Assembly (NCBI GenBank): GCA_947650285.1
Contig: CANTFL010000634.1
Coordinates: 474,413 to 538,412, forward strand
DNA from: Hyaloperonospora brassicae
Lineage: Eukaryota > Oomycota > Peronosporomycetes > Peronosporales > Peronosporaceae
Length of the DNA stretch: 64,000 bases
Direction: 5' to 3'
Shown here: positions 24,501 to 37,110 of the stretch, piece after piece
How positions within the stretch are numbered: position 1 is the first letter of the stretch
Layout of the letters: every line of letters begins with the position of its first letter
Translations under genes and position numbers: made by a program
The notes under the pieces: generated by a model
Told to the model about the DNA's origin: nothing
What the model saw: the letters and a program-made list of their open reading frames with translations, nothing else
Databases searched by the model: none

Positions 24501-25133
24501 CGACAGCAATTTAAAATGCGCTCAACCGTTTGATGATTAACTTTCAATCTCCAATATAAAGAATTTTTATTGTTAAGGCAGTCTTGAAAGATTTGATTTG
24601 ATTTCGATCCTGTGTGAATTAACGACAGGCTTGCTATTATAACTCTATTACTCGATACGTTGTCATCTTTGTTATATTAAAAGTCAGTGTTATTGAGACG
24701 ATTTTCATAGGTACCTGTAGTCGAAAAAAAGACTCGATAAAAAATGCTTTCTATGGCTACATAGAAATAAATTATAGTGATGAGTATCTTCGTGACAAAG
24801 GGAAGCATTTGTTCCGCAGCGTCATCAAGTTTTTATTGTCTAATATATATTGGCGCTAAAATACAGCCATCTCAACGAGATAAATTTGTTCAATTCTCTA
24901 AATTTAGATTATTTATTCTTCTATACACATCGCGACTTCATCTTAGCGTCTTCTTTCTTGTAATAAAATCTTATTTGGTACATACAAGATTGCGTTTGTT
25001 TGTCCATCATCAACAGATTTTGACTGCATATTTGACAACCCACATACGTGATGTAAACAGAGTTTCTCATGCATCGTTTCATAACGTTATGTTGCCTTAA
25101 ATGCAGTAGAATTGCGCGACACTTTGTAATATT
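21505..25133. other. AT-rich intergenic DNA with no gene seen
   Basis: No supported coding frame. Around 22125-22170 (gccactcattgcgtgcgtctag, split by small changes) there is weak similarity to the central part of the family B LTR, so a very old LTR relic is likely at about 22020-22200. Nothing else is recognisable. Confidence 0.5.
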
Positions 25134-25760
25134 GTGGTATAGTATTGATTCAGATCCGTAGCTATAAAGTTCAGCGTAACAACACAACGATTGCGGAGCC
25201 AGTCGGCACAGCTGGACTTATAAGTCGGGTCAATATCCTTCGCGATTCGCCCCTTCGGGTTCAGTCGTGGCCCTAGCCTAGCAGAGTACCTCCAACCCCT
25301 TACAATCCTTTCCAGAAGACTGCCTGATCTCAGCAGCTTCCGTTCCTGTAATCCTGTGACCTACTACCAATGGGTAGACGTCGGCAGTTTCACGCATTTA
25401 CAGGTCACTGGGCGCAGTGTACGCCCGAATAGAAGACTTCAGGTGTCCTTGATTGTAGGCCCACCGGCTCGTCGATCGAAGCGTCTTTGGACAGTGCCTT
25501 CTATTGGGTCACAGGCTCTCAATTCGCCAGTCTTAAAGCGGTACCGTCGATTGGGTCACCGGCTCGCCGTGCGACGAGACTGATATTTTGCAAAAATCGA
25601 GTAATGTACACTCCGAGCCTACTTGACTCTTGGCACTTTCGATCGAGACCTCTACACTCTATGCTCCTCGAGGCTCGACAGCAGGCATTATCTAATTCAC
25701 GCAGGGACTTAAATATAAAGCTTACACGTGGGTTAAGCTCGGCAAATTTTGGTATGTATT
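25134..25760 (+). repeat. Second copy of the MULE-like repeat (fragment)
   Basis: From gtggtatagtattg at 25134 to about 25585 this stretch matches, in the opposite orientation, the terminal part of the insertion at 46809-48027 (positions 48027 down to about 47629). Shared landmarks are the start GTGGTRTAGTA, TTCGCCCCTTCG, TCAGCAGCTTC, and TATTGGGTCACAGGCTC. Past about 25590 the two diverge, so the other end of this copy is unknown. The matching start point in both copies supports 25134 as a true element end. Predicted frames inside it (25356-25762) are not conserved as protein and are not called. Confidence 0.7.
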
Positions 25761-26929
25761 AGTTTTTCTCTCTTTATGATTGCAAACGGACCGTGGAATG
25801 GTGCCCTTCATCCTTCAGACGTCCTATAATTGTATCTAATGGGATGGACAAATCATCATCTTGCTCCCTCGTCGCGGCTTGGATCGTCGAGTCTTACCTC
25901 GGCGCGTATTCTCACGTCGAGTATTCCCTCGTCTGTTCTTGGCTCGTAAAGCTTTGATTATCCGACTTTGATGTGCTCCGGGCGCTCTAGTCGGGGTCGC
26001 CACTCTTATAGATTAAGTCGATAGTAGGTAAACCACGTTCATAAATTTTATACACCACAAGATTCACAAGCGTCAATTCTATGGTGGCAATGCCTGTGAT
26101 CGCTGAACGAATTCAAATGAGTATTACATGTACTTGGCAGTAAGCAGTAAGCACATAATTGCAATTAAGTAATGCATCGACGTAGTTACATTAGGACACG
26201 AGATTTTATCGACTTTACAAACAGATTAAGTGCATACAGAAAGCTCTTCATAATCGTCGGATGAACTTTGGATCGAACAAAAAAATTGTACTGAATGTGA
26301 TGACTTTGTTTTTTTTACTAAAAATGCTTATGCTCAATTATGTATGGCCATAAATGTGTAAATTGCTTTTAAACGCTCATTTTGCTTCCGCACCAACTCT
26401 TCAAAATACGTGTATCTGATGGCGAGAAGTAACTGTCAAATCTGCTAACTAGCCTTATGGCATTTTTTATTTTCCGAGATTAATGATTTTTATGGTAAAA
26501 GTGCGACAGACGCTGATACGGATAATGTTTGTCTTGCATATGATAGCCGATTGTCCATCCGTTAAATACGGCAAATGTGCTACTACTAGGACCATAAACA
26601 TCGGTCGATGAATATCTCGTAGTCGTATTTAGATATACCATTGTATTGCTCGACTTCTGCGTGCGATTCCATATCATAGGCATTGGCAAAAACTTTTATA
26701 TCTTTGCCAGGTGCACAGATGTGTAGCTGGAATCTTAATGGAAACATGGTGACTTTATTATTTGACATTGACTTTAAAAGTGGTTGTAGTGTATATAATA
26801 TCATAAGATGCGATTCTGTTATGTTTATTGTATGCTGTAAGGTTTAAGATGTATTTCTTATGAGCGTGATAACAATACGGATCTGCAGATTGATGTGTAA
26901 ATACTTTTTATTAGAAAAATAGACTAATA

Positions 26930-27280
26930 ATCACTGCCGGATGCGCGCGACGGGTGGTGTATATGTAGCAAAATTACGACTATGTAAGCTGAGATACTTT
27001 CAGGAGGCTCAACGGTTTCGTATATAAATCATTTTGACCTACTTTCAGGTTAGTTATAAATATTATTTTGACTTATAATGTATGTTACAAAAATATTTCA
27101 ATCTCCATACATTAAAATACCGTTTCGGTATAAGGCAAGAACGCTTACTGTGCTATCCCTGGGTATTCTGTATGATATTGGTACGTACTTTTGATTCCCG
27201 TTACACCTGTTGGTGCATTGTAGTCCATCCAACGACCACGTACATTTCATCCAACAAATCTATGTCAGATGATGATTAAA
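26930..27280 (+). repeat. Relic of family B LTR end, primer site and gag start
   Basis: The stretch cgttacacctgttggtgcat at 27199 followed by tgtagtccatccaacgacca matches the junction of the family B 5' LTR with its primer site and leader at 37060-37105, and atgtcagatgatgat at 27261 corresponds to the gag start. Upstream, atgcgcgcgacgggtggtg at about 26940 matches the middle of the LTR. It is a strongly mutated left end of an element whose body is gone. Confidence 0.55.
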
Positions 27281-28029
27281 ATTTCTGATGCGCCACGGTA
27301 TGTTTTTTTTCTCTGTTCAAGCTATAAATGATATGACGCCGAGGTGCGTATGAGTTTATCTATCGTCAGACCTGCCGTCGTCTTCATTGTGTCTACTTTT
27401 AAAAAACAGGCGACATCGCGCGATCGCCAGATTCAATGAGTTTAAAACTTGTTACAGGACAGGATATGGTCATAAATATATTTTCTCGGTTTGAAACCAA
27501 GAAATATAATGTAAGAACAGGATGATCGATGTACTAAGATCTTATAAAAACCAGCACATTTAACTCACTCTTTAGTCGAGACGATGCTCTCATTCCGATC
27601 AAAGGGCTCGTTTATTTACAATTCGAAGAACAGAAACGTTGAGTAAGACTATCGTCTAATTAATTTATTCAATTAGACAGCTTCCCATAGTAATTAATAT
27701 ATAAGACGCATCGTCCACTAAACATTAGCAGGAATTGACCCGACTTAAGCATTTGGGGTTAAGGCTCAATAATTAGATTGTAAAGGTTCCTTACTGATCT
27801 TTAACTCTATAGATCAGTAATACCTTTCAGTTGCCTCGCGCTAAATTCATTGTTCGATAAATCTTATGAAATTTAGGCAGTATAATGGTAGTATATACGA
27901 TCAAGCTTAATACACACGATACCATACCTGAAATATTGAAATTAATTCTATTGATGATACCCCAATACTACTTATAAAAACGTGTTGCAAAGGTCTCGAT
28001 AATACTGACCCAAATATCGTGACCTACAT

Positions 28030-28370
28030 GCAATGGACAAAGAAGTATCAGCAGCAATAAAGGAGGCCGAAAGTTCATTCCTAATTCCAAATATTCTTCA
28101 TGTTAAGCATGAGCCCTTATCTGTAGAATACGTTTGATAAGTGGTATGCGATCAATACCGAATTCAAAAAGCTACTCAAAAAGTGTCGAGAACCAGTAAC
28201 ATGTTTGGCCCTTCTTAGCCATCGTCCATTGTACAACATTTTATTGTGGCAACGGTCTGAACTTGCTGCTAAGCAAAAATTATGTAGCTCAGAGTCGAAT
28301 TGGCAAATTTTTGTCAGAATGGGTAATTTCTCTTGGAGAGTATGTTTTATAAATACAGCAGGCTTTTAAA
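28030..28370 (+). pseudogene. Decayed open frame, unidentified
   Basis: In this AT-rich stretch two overlapping frames look protein-like: MDKEVSAAIKEAESSFLIPN with HVKHEPLSVEY, ending at about 28136, then in the next frame FDKWYAINTEFKKLLKKC and CLALLSHRPLYNILLWQRSE, running to a stop near 28370. A single frame change would join them. Composition and the Trp/Tyr-spaced helical look recall the C-terminal modules of oomycete effectors, but there is no signal peptide or RXLR motif in view, so this is only a possibility. The rest of 25761-29890 holds no gene I can support. Confidence 0.25.
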
Positions 28371-29892
28371 CAAAGTTTCCGTTCAACGCAAGGTCGAAGT
28401 GCGTTGCAACGCCTTGTTCAAACCCGTATTTTTACCACAAAATTAGAGAGGCAAAACGCATGTCTATTTACTGTGTTGTTGACTGCGGGAAGCTGAAACA
28501 TTAAAATCAATTAACGCTAATCGATCAGGTGCTGTAAAAATAAGTAAGCTGAGTGCAAAGCATTTCTACTGAGAATTTCGGCGCGTTCATTGAAAACACG
28601 CATTTGTAGCAGTAAAGATAAAGTGGATGAAAATTGACGAAAGTTTAAAGTGCATGGTACGATACCGACTATAAGTACGGTACAGAAAAATTAAATGTGA
28701 TTCATGTTATCTCATGGCTCAGATGCTACGAATTATTGATCTGATAAATGCATTGATCCGTAAAGATACGTAATTATTCTTTAACAAATGTTCATTCTCA
28801 ATTTACTTTTCGTAATCACAGGTGTGTAGATGCTCATCGATAAATCTTAAAATTGTTTGGCGTGCTTAAAATATATATATAAATTGAACGAGAAGTTCAT
28901 GTTAGCCACTACTCAATGGATCAAGACACCTGCGACCGCGTTGGAATTGGATAAGCACCAAAAATGTACCACTTTAACTGATCATATGTAGCCGAAGGCG
29001 GATGCTCATCGATTTAATAGCATTTAAAATCGTGATCTGCTGCGCAGAAGAAGCAACGAATATTATGACGACGCAAGAGCCGCCCACAGAAGACAATACT
29101 GTAGTATATCTGTACCTAAAAGGTACGAAAAAAGCGTAAAAGAAAAAAACGTCACAAAATTCTGGTTTTGAATATGTTAAAAAAATGGGATTTGTTTCTT
29201 TTATATCCCCGGGAAAGCGTAGGTGCTATTAAAAGAAAAATATTAATGTCTCTGATCTTTTCGCTGGAGAAACCCATAATAAAAAAACTCAAAAGGACAA
29301 TATTACTGTGTTAACTGCGTAAAGGACATTTCAAATAGATATCTAATTCGCATTAGGGGACCAGTACATTATTATCATATGGTCAGCACTGAAGTTGGCT
29401 GAGAGATAACCGATTTTCACTATTTTACATAAAGTAGCTATTGTTACAAAAAGGCTTGAGTCAATAATAAACAATATAAAATGTATTTTGTTGACGGATG
29501 TACTTTCGAAATTCTTTTTGTCTTGCAAAATGCCTATGGATATCGGTACTCATTGCAAGCTTAAACGTATAGATAGGTTCGAATTACAATTTATGGAAGC
29601 AGCGGTTTTTAAATAATCGTGTACACGTTATTAAGATTATTGATTTCTCTGCCGATCGCTAAACGGCAATTCATGTGTAATAAGCACTTAAACGATTTCA
29701 GACGTGCTGCGTGCAAAATTTTACATGCTAAAAGCAGATAGTGCACGGTTTAAACTAACGGGTCCTGCCGATTAATATACCGTATTATATTCCCAAAATA
29801 TACATTAATATTTTAAAAAAGGTATTGTATCAGGCAGTGCACACTATTAATTCACGTGTTTCGAACAAATAATTTCGCTCGATGCATAAACG

Positions 29893-29960
29893 ACGTCAGT
29901 GGTGGAGTGGTGTAGCAGGCTGTCAGTTACACAAATAGCCCGGGTTCTAAACCAGCAGAG
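29893..29960 (+). repeat. Possible tRNA-derived SINE head
   Basis: The segment contains gtggtggagtggtgtagc, similar to a tRNA A box, and 30-40 nt later gggttctaaacc, close to a B box (GGTTCNANNCC). I could not fold acceptor and anticodon arms, so a working tRNA is unlikely and a SINE relic is the better guess. The A box is imperfect. Confidence 0.35.
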
Positions 29961-30087
29961 ATTACACAGATAGGAACCCTATAGGATGGATCTGAAACCG
30001 CCACGCAAGTCCTTCTATTTCAGACTTATTGCAATGCATAGAAGAAAAGAGCTGCAAACACAAAAATGAAAAGCCCCTATTCAACGA

Positions 30088-31384
30088 CTAGATCGTCAAA
30101 CTTATCTGCAATATCAGCACCATCTGCATCATCAGGGGCTTTTTTTCAGCACCCACCCATTTACTCAGAAAGAGTCCACCGTACACGTCGTGCTTGGCAA
30201 TGTACCAGTCGTGGTAGTCTACAGCAAACCCAGATGCGGCAATTGACTTGCGGACAACATTGTTGGGGACAGCTTTACATAAATTGCTGACCCACGCCAC
30301 CACCTTCTCCACGCTCGGTGGCCGCGGATATCCGTTCTTGGTGTACTGCACCCGATTAGATCTCTTCAAATCGTCAATCACGTTCGATACACAATCTTTA
30401 AACTACTTGAATAGTCCGATGTCCCCTGCCTGCAGTTACGGCGTTAGACCTCCAAGAATAACCATCATATCGATATTCTTGCTGATGCATTCGCCTTATC
30501 GTCCTTCGCTATATGCGCTCGCATCGAGTCCCATACGATCCCTCTGCCGTCGCAGAAGTTCAGAAGCGCTTGAAACATTAAGTCGATCCACTTAATGAGA
30601 ATCTCACTGTTCATTCAGGCACGCTCTTGATACGCAACGTAAACTGCGCCGCTCTTCTGGATCGGTATTTCGCGCCTTTCCAGATCAAAAGAGTTGGCAG
30701 ATTCGTCCCCGTAGCTGTGACGGTAAGCACAACAGTGATCCGCATCGAACCGAACCCTGTCGACCGCAAAACGACATGATGTGCGCCGGTAAAGTCCACA
30801 TTGTCGCGCCGCGGGTCTCCAAAGAATACTGCCGTCTCATCCATCAGGAGCGAGCCGCTGGGGTTGGGCTAGCTCTTTTTTGATGAGACGTACGTAAGAA
30901 ATCGCACGGCACGCGCAGTGAGATCGTCGTCACTTAAAACACTGAGGTTGGTCGCCCGTCGGAGAGAGAGGCGATAGCGAGTCATGAAGCGAGCGAGTCA
31001 CTTTTCCGATGCGCAGAAGTCATCGTCGTCCAGCTCATCTTTAGCGAGATCGCGTGCGGATACTTGAATCCACTGACGCGACACCTTTTCCTTCTTCGAT
31101 CTCAGGAAAACGATCTGATCAAACATGACATCCTCTACCTCGCCAAACCGTGGGTGTCTACCGCCACCTGTCACACGCAGCTGCAGCGCCGGAGAGTTCT
31201 TGATGGCTTCGCGGTTCTTCCACCAGTAGCGAATCTGGGCCCCTGACACTTGCCACCCTCGCTCCGCTTGAAAGTGCTCCAATGCGCGCGTAGCAACCTC
31301 ACCACCAGGACATTCGATCCACTCGACCACTTCCCTCTTCTCGAGGTTGGTCTTGGAAACGCGCCTGGGTGCCATGGTGTGCAC
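30088..31384 (-). pseudogene. Pogo-type (Tc1/mariner superfamily) transposase pseudogene
   Basis: The N-terminal part (30998-31384) reads KREVVEWIECPGGEVATRAL and then VSGAQIRYWWKNREAIKN, a CENP-B/pogo-like helix-turn-helix DNA-binding region. The DDE domain follows after a frame change: MDETAVFFGDP at 30844 (first D), IVWDSMRAH at about 30540 (second D) and a segment with LQAGDIG at about 30430 (third acidic residue D, a DDD triad). The C-terminal part (30088-30381) includes NNVVRKSIAASGFAVDYHDW. At least two stops surround the third D and there are frame changes near 30610 and 30900, so it is dead. The sequence aaaagccc followed by c or g occurs as a short inverted pair at 30068 and 31450 and might mark the ends; I found no TA duplication. 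Confidence 0.75.
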
Positions 31385-31460
31385 TAGAGGATGAAGGTCT
31401 TAAATGCGAAGAGAGCTTTATATCTAGTAATTAAAAGTATGGAGGGTAAACGGGCTTTTC

Positions 31461-33881
31461 TGAGTAACCGCTACCAACCATTTATCTAAAACAATAATTG
31501 GTTTGAGACGATTTTTTACCATTACAATTTATGGTATACTAATGGGCACAGTATAGTACTGTTTGTATACCTTAAAATATGATTATTGTATTATATTCGG
31601 ACAGGGTATAATATACGGCAGAACCCGTTAGTTCATTACGACAAGAAGGGTAGTAAAGCCACAACAAAAACAAATAAAGACGTATGCCGCCCATTAATAG
31701 AATTTGGAGCATCTCGTGGTAGCGAGATATTTGATCACTTCATCCAAGGACATCATCTACACCACACATTTCACTTGCATAACAGAAATCTATGATAAAA
31801 ATGCCATTATTGTCGGTTATAAGCGTGCTGGAGATTCTGGCCTCACCCATAAACCGCAGTTTTGCGGATATTAGTGTGGAAAACGATTGTTACAAATTAC
31901 AGGTTCGCATTCTAGTTTTTTATTGATACGATAGGTTAATTCTAAACAAATATCTTATTTGACAAGATAAACAAACTGAATATAAATATGTAGCATTCAA
32001 CGATACGAATAAACACATTTTTGTCATTCGTTACATCACAATACATACATCGGATAAAATGTGAAGCTTGAGATACACTATTCCATTGGTCAGGAGAGAA
32101 TAGTTTTATTGAAATGGATAGTTACATCATACATTATGCGTATGATGTAACTATCCATTTTAATATAACTATTCTTGCATAAAAACTAAATCATAAACAT
32201 GGGTGGCACATGGCAAACTGACAGCCATTTTCATGATCAATGTACTGGACATGTTGTTGACTTTGATAAATTGAAAAGAAAATTTCTGATAATCAGATAT
32301 TTTTTGTTGTTAACACTGCATCTGTACTATATCAACTGCAGTGCGCGCATAAATTTCTTATCAGCTGATCAAATTTTTCTTCTTAGGGTTCAAAATGTGC
32401 TCAAAAGTGTATCGATGGGGCCCATCAATTGGGCTATACATGATTGGAATTGAGATCAAATTCGTAAGGTACACAGAGTATGCGCTCAGCTACATGTTTA
32501 TCCATGTTGATATCTAAGATCGATACGAAAAAGATCAAAAAATGATATGTCTTTAAGATCGATAAGTATTGTCATATACGAGCCTCTTAGAATTATTTTA
32601 TTTAGCTCTTCCTTCCAATAAAACACATTCGAAGACATTTTTCTGAGGTCTACGAAAGTTTTTAACACAGACTCATGCTGATCGTTCGCAGTAAATCACA
32701 TATGATGTATGATTTATTGATAAATGACTGATCGTTAGGCAAGTTTAAATATTCGAAGTACATTGATGCACACTTATATCTTTCCAAGTTCAGATCGAGA
32801 CGACTCGAAGCACAATAAATCACTTAGGCATGATCTTCCAAAACATTGTATAAGACCGACGTAGTCTTAAGTCCCAGAAACTACCCGTATTTGGTTATAT
32901 GAGAATGGAATGCACAACCTCCCTCATTATATTAATCTATGCTAATGTTCGATAATGGAATGCAAGGGATTTTTAGGAAATAATTACAATACATTTAGAA
33001 TCAGTAAATCGACTAGGCGCCATCTGTATTGGTAACTACGCAAACTAAGTAAAGGAATCACAGATATAATATTTACCAGCGACAAGCCTGCTCAACCTGT
33101 AAGGAGCTAACTACATAGTATATATTTGGTAGATGTTTCAGGCACAAAATCTAAGTCGCACTTTCCCTTCATAACGATTCAAAATTACATCGTCGAATAT
33201 GATTGCGAAAGCCACTTGGTTACACGTATCACGTGTACACAACAGAATAAGAAGGTGTGAGGTATACCAATCGAAAGGTGAGGTTACTAGAAACATATGA
33301 CCACAAGTCGAATTAAAGCTGCCGCAACATAAATTATGCCAAGTTTTTACCTATTTGCACAACAAACGCGATATGTATGATTAAGATAATGTATACGTCA
33401 GCAAGAATATTGTTTTATGCACTACAAAAGAGTGTGATGGTTTATTGTGAACGTTACCTGCCGATGCAGCTTATACATATGCGTAAACCATAAGCTATGT
33501 ACGATGTCTCGAACAAAGATTGCTTGAGCAGAACTCAGGTAATTCTATTGATTAACGACCCAAAGTGTAAACATTACAGACGCGAAATCTTATCCACTTC
33601 TTCAAGCGTCAGTGAAATCTACGTATTTAATGGCATGATTTGAAGTGTCGTATCATTCGTCTCAAGATGACGCAAACTCACAGTTCTGGCGGGTTTCTAT
33701 TGTTTTCTATGTATCAATTGGTCAAGTGTTCTTACTCATGTGAAAAGATGTTAGTAAGAGCGTTTTTGCAGTATGAGATCATGTTTGTGGACAACAAAAA
33801 AACTTTCTCCACCAGATCACGAAATCCGCGACGCTAATATTATCATTATATGCTTGGCACCGACTGAACTAAGATCCACAA
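31461..33881. other. AT-rich intergenic DNA with no gene seen
   Basis: No supported coding frame; the ORFs present (for example 32199-32453) are short and of random composition. The only structure I see is the inverted repeat at 32097-32175. Confidence 0.5.
32097..32175. repeat. Inverted repeat, 36-bp arms
   Basis: A perfect 21-bp core (32112-32132 with 32140-32160) around a 7-nt spacer extends to about 36 bp per arm with two or three mismatches (agaatagtttt against agaatagttat). It would form a strong hairpin. It could be a small foldback (MITE-like) element; I could not define a target duplication. Confidence 0.8.
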
Positions 33882-34344
33882 TGTAGCGGAGCTGGTACAG
33901 CTCCTAGTCAGAGGAAGGCTTTCTGCTTGACGAGCAAACTAGTTCTTTACATGAACTCGACTCTAATAGCCAACAAGCTCAAAGCTGAAGTTCCTTGGTC
34001 AAGGGACCTAACGATTCAATTAATCGACTGCACAATGTGCTCAGGAGTGTATGCCTTCACAAGGCTTGACTCTTCTTACGACCTGAGACGCCTTAGGAAT
34101 GCTCGTGTCTCTGATAGATCAAAGGGGGAGCTGAGCAATATTTTGCTTTATGTAATAGGACATCCTAGCCTAAACGTACCTAATCTAGACACTAATGCTC
34201 TAATTGGTACATTGTCAAAGATCTTGTATCTGGTGGCTGGCACACGTCAGCCCCCAACATCTGACAAGGTGTTCGAATATAATTTTCAATGGGGTCTCAT
34301 CCGTGGTATGATACACACACGTATCGACGTATGGGTCCGTTACA
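33882..34344 (-). repeat. Gypsy family A 3' LTR
   Basis: 463 bp. From about 33906 to 34305 it is almost identical to 49645-50045 in the 5' LTR; the last part differs (a deletion of about 20 bp relative to the partner). An open frame of 150 codons on the plus strand (33927-34379) recurs in the partner only because the DNA is the same; I do not call it a gene. Confidence 0.8.
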
Positions 34345-34599
34345 CACTCTCCCACCAGAAGATTGATACCGCGAATTGACATTCGTCTCATTCCATTTTA
34401 CGTCAATAGCAGTGGAAGAACGGGTAATGCCACGGTTGCGTTCTCCTAAGCTAGAATGACACCGTCAGATGATGGCCCTCAGTCGTTGTAGCATATCGTT
34501 TCCCAAACATCGTAGCCTATAAGAGTGACAAATAGCTGTCGAGTGGGGTAACGTCCTTAATCGCTTCTGTGCAAGGAATTGTACCAATTTAAGCACCGA

Positions 34600-36673
34600 A
34601 TTCGTTTCAAGAACGAGGTGCTGCTAGTGCTCTAACAGCGCTGAGTAATACCATAGCCTACGAGCCTAACATTATCGACAATAGGATCGATGAGCAACAA
34701 CTGCACGATCTCTAGGAGGACGAGAGCGTTCAAATATAGTCGAGGACCGTGGCGTCCATACTGGCGAGACAAAATTATGTATTTCGAACGCCCGTTGTTG
34801 ACGAAAGGCTTCGACAGGTCCCGCATTGATCTTTGATGGGATGGGCTCCCAACCCGAGGCTACAATGCGTAACAAAATTGCTGCGCATCAACCTCTACCC
34901 AAACACTACCTAATAATACAGCTTAAGCCCATGGATCAATATCTGCCAAGGCTAAATGATCAAGCACGTGATGCACATGTAGTCTCCAGGAGGGCATTCC
35001 TGTCATCTTCTACCCGTTTGAGTCGGATTTTAACAATGAGATTGACTCCACTCGCTGGTTAAAGCGCATGCGTTGAATGCATATTCAAGACGCTCTCCAT
35101 GCTAGTGACGACGTTTTCGGTGTTTCTTTTGGAACGAAAACTTCGCTACCTCTTCGCAAAGTTGAAGTCCAGAGTCAATTGCGGTCACTATATCAACACT
35201 CCACGCGCATCGATGCACCCAAGCGCGATCGCAATAAGTGCTTCGGCCAAAACAGCCAAGGGTTTAGTCATGACATGACAACAAGCCCTTCGGTGCCTGC
35301 GAATGCGAGTGCTATGCGTGAGGTGTTAGAGTGAACCCTGCGCACGGCGCTCAAAAACGTCAACGGTGTAAGGAAAATCTTGTCGCAAAACGATCTCGTT
35401 TTCCCACGAATTTATTTACTCAATGTACTCGCGCCACCTCACCAAGTATTGGTTCTGGCGGTTGCGACGACGTCGTTTCAAACGTATTTCTACGTGACAC
35501 TAGCGAATCATGATCATCGAGCCGAAACGGCGGTAGCCGACACGTCGAAGGCATTCCATGCCAGTTCAAATCAAATGTCTAACAAATAGAAGCACGAAGT
35601 GCGGCGTGTTGGCGATTACGCGGAACGTTTCAACTCAATGGAGACCCTAAAACTGTTTCTAAAACAGGGTCAATATCGTTGGGGGGAAGCTCGATATTCT
35701 GATGCGGATGCATCGATTCGTAACACAGCCACCTTCGGCGGCACAAGCGCCTTAAGCGTCAAAAAAATTGATGCAGCCTGATACGGCTTGATTGAGCCAA
35801 CGTTGAACTCGGGTTTTGTGCGCAACTTGCGTTTAATGTTAATCGTGTGAGCAAAGTCCTTCTTGGAGGCGATCGTGAACGATTCGATGAAGCTTGGACA
35901 CAACCTAAACGTGAAGAAAGCAGACAATACAGTTGTAGAAAATGTTTAGCATTGAGTAAAACCTGGTCTCCAACTCCATAATTGTCAATAGAACCTATGC
36001 TATTTGCATCTGCTTCTTCCATATGTCTGTCTTGGCTATTAGCCAGTGCGTCACGTACATATCGTAAAATATTTGATCGCATTGCGAGAAACTCGCTAAC
36101 TTATTTTTGAACAGTGATATGGAAGATATCAGCAAACCGACAAGACGTTTCTCCCCCACCAATCCCTGAAATACGCATTATTAGCGGTAACGGAACGCGA
36201 GAGTGTGTGAGGCCGATCACGTAGTATGGATTAAAGGCTGTAGAAGCGTGAACACCATTGTTTAGCTCAAACCCAACGACAGGGAGCATTGAACTCCAAC
36301 GTATCGGCGTAGTAGCGCAAACACTGCGAAGTTGTCACCGATAACGCGATTCACGCGCTCGTTTTTGCCATCGGTCTGCGAATGATCCGCTGTGGACATG
36401 TTCAATCGTGTGAGTAGCATGTTTGAAGAAGGGCTTCTAAAACTTCCCAGTGAAGCTTGGATCTCTATCAGAGACAATTACCACAGGCAAACCGTGATGT
36501 CGAAACACTCGATCGATAAACAGCGTGGCTGAACCTTTACTATCAGTGGTATCTAACACAGCTGCCAGGTGAGCCATCTTGCTCAAACAGTCAACAAAAA
36601 CCACAATATCTGTATTACTATACATCGAAAACCGAACATGAATTCCATGCTGATGGACTACCAACACCCCTTG
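34600..36673 (-). pseudogene. Gypsy family A pol, 3' part (integrase core to chromodomain)
   Basis: Cut from its 5' part by the family B insertion at 36674. Integrase core at 36437-36667: VVFVDCLSKMAHLAAV, GLPVVIVSDRDPSF with the second catalytic D, then the segment with QTDGKNERVNRV and the catalytic E at about 36350. C-terminal segments follow: GVGDQVLLNAKHF at about 35960, and the GPF-like stretch RLCPSFIESFTIASKKDFA with KPEFNVGSIKPY at 35750-35910. A chromodomain lies at about 35350-35510 (RRRNRQNQYLVRWREYIE, stop, INSWENE). From 35340 to 34600 frames of unclear meaning remain (including ASGWEPIPSKINAGPVEAF at about 34860). Several stops and frame changes. Confidence 0.75.
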
Positions 36674-37066
36674 TGTAACGGGGCAGCCCGTTACATGGAA
36701 TTGTCACTAAAAAGAAAGTGACAATAAATAATATTAAGTTGAATATTATTTGAACAATATCACCAAAGTGGTGATATTGATGGATCGACCAAAGAGTCTG
36801 TTCATTGGTTGATATCTTGATGATATCAACCCACCAATCGCCGCAAGACGCGCGCAATGAGTGGTGACGAGACGTCACCATACACTCAGTTAGATTAGTA
36901 TAATTAAGTTAATTCAAACAGAGAGACAGTGGATTAAAGACTTAATTATATTAATATAACGGTTCTGCTTTTTACCTTATCTACGCTTCCTCGTTTGCCT
37001 CGTGTACGTCTGTCGGGCGCACCGATACCCTTGCGTTAAGTTCACGCAAGGGTGTGCCCCGTTACA
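36674..37066 (+). repeat. Gypsy family B 5' LTR (nested element)
   Basis: 393 bp, tgtaacgggg to ccccgttaca, a 10-bp inverted terminal repeat. Pairs with 43925-44317. Followed two bases later by TGGTAGCACTTTG in the primer-binding position. Confidence 0.95.
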
Positions 37067-37110
37067 CCTGGTAGCACTTTGTAGTCCTTCCAAGGACCAC
37101 AACATCCAAC

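Noticed and set aside
24777..25187. Overlapping frames of 107 (plus) and 88 (minus) codons
   Set aside because: AT-rich, no motifs, no start context and no repeat copy; chance frames.
33927..34379. 150-codon frame also present at 49606-50022
   Set aside because: It is repeated only because the two LTRs are nearly identical DNA, it is not open in the LTR at 12822-13346, and it has no recognisable motif.
34826..35590. Plus-strand frames between the family A chromodomain and 3' LTR as another antisense gene
   Set aside because: The minus strand over 35350-35510 reads as the chromodomain, and the plus frames show no similarity to the family B antisense protein; the stretch 34380-35340 remains unexplained.
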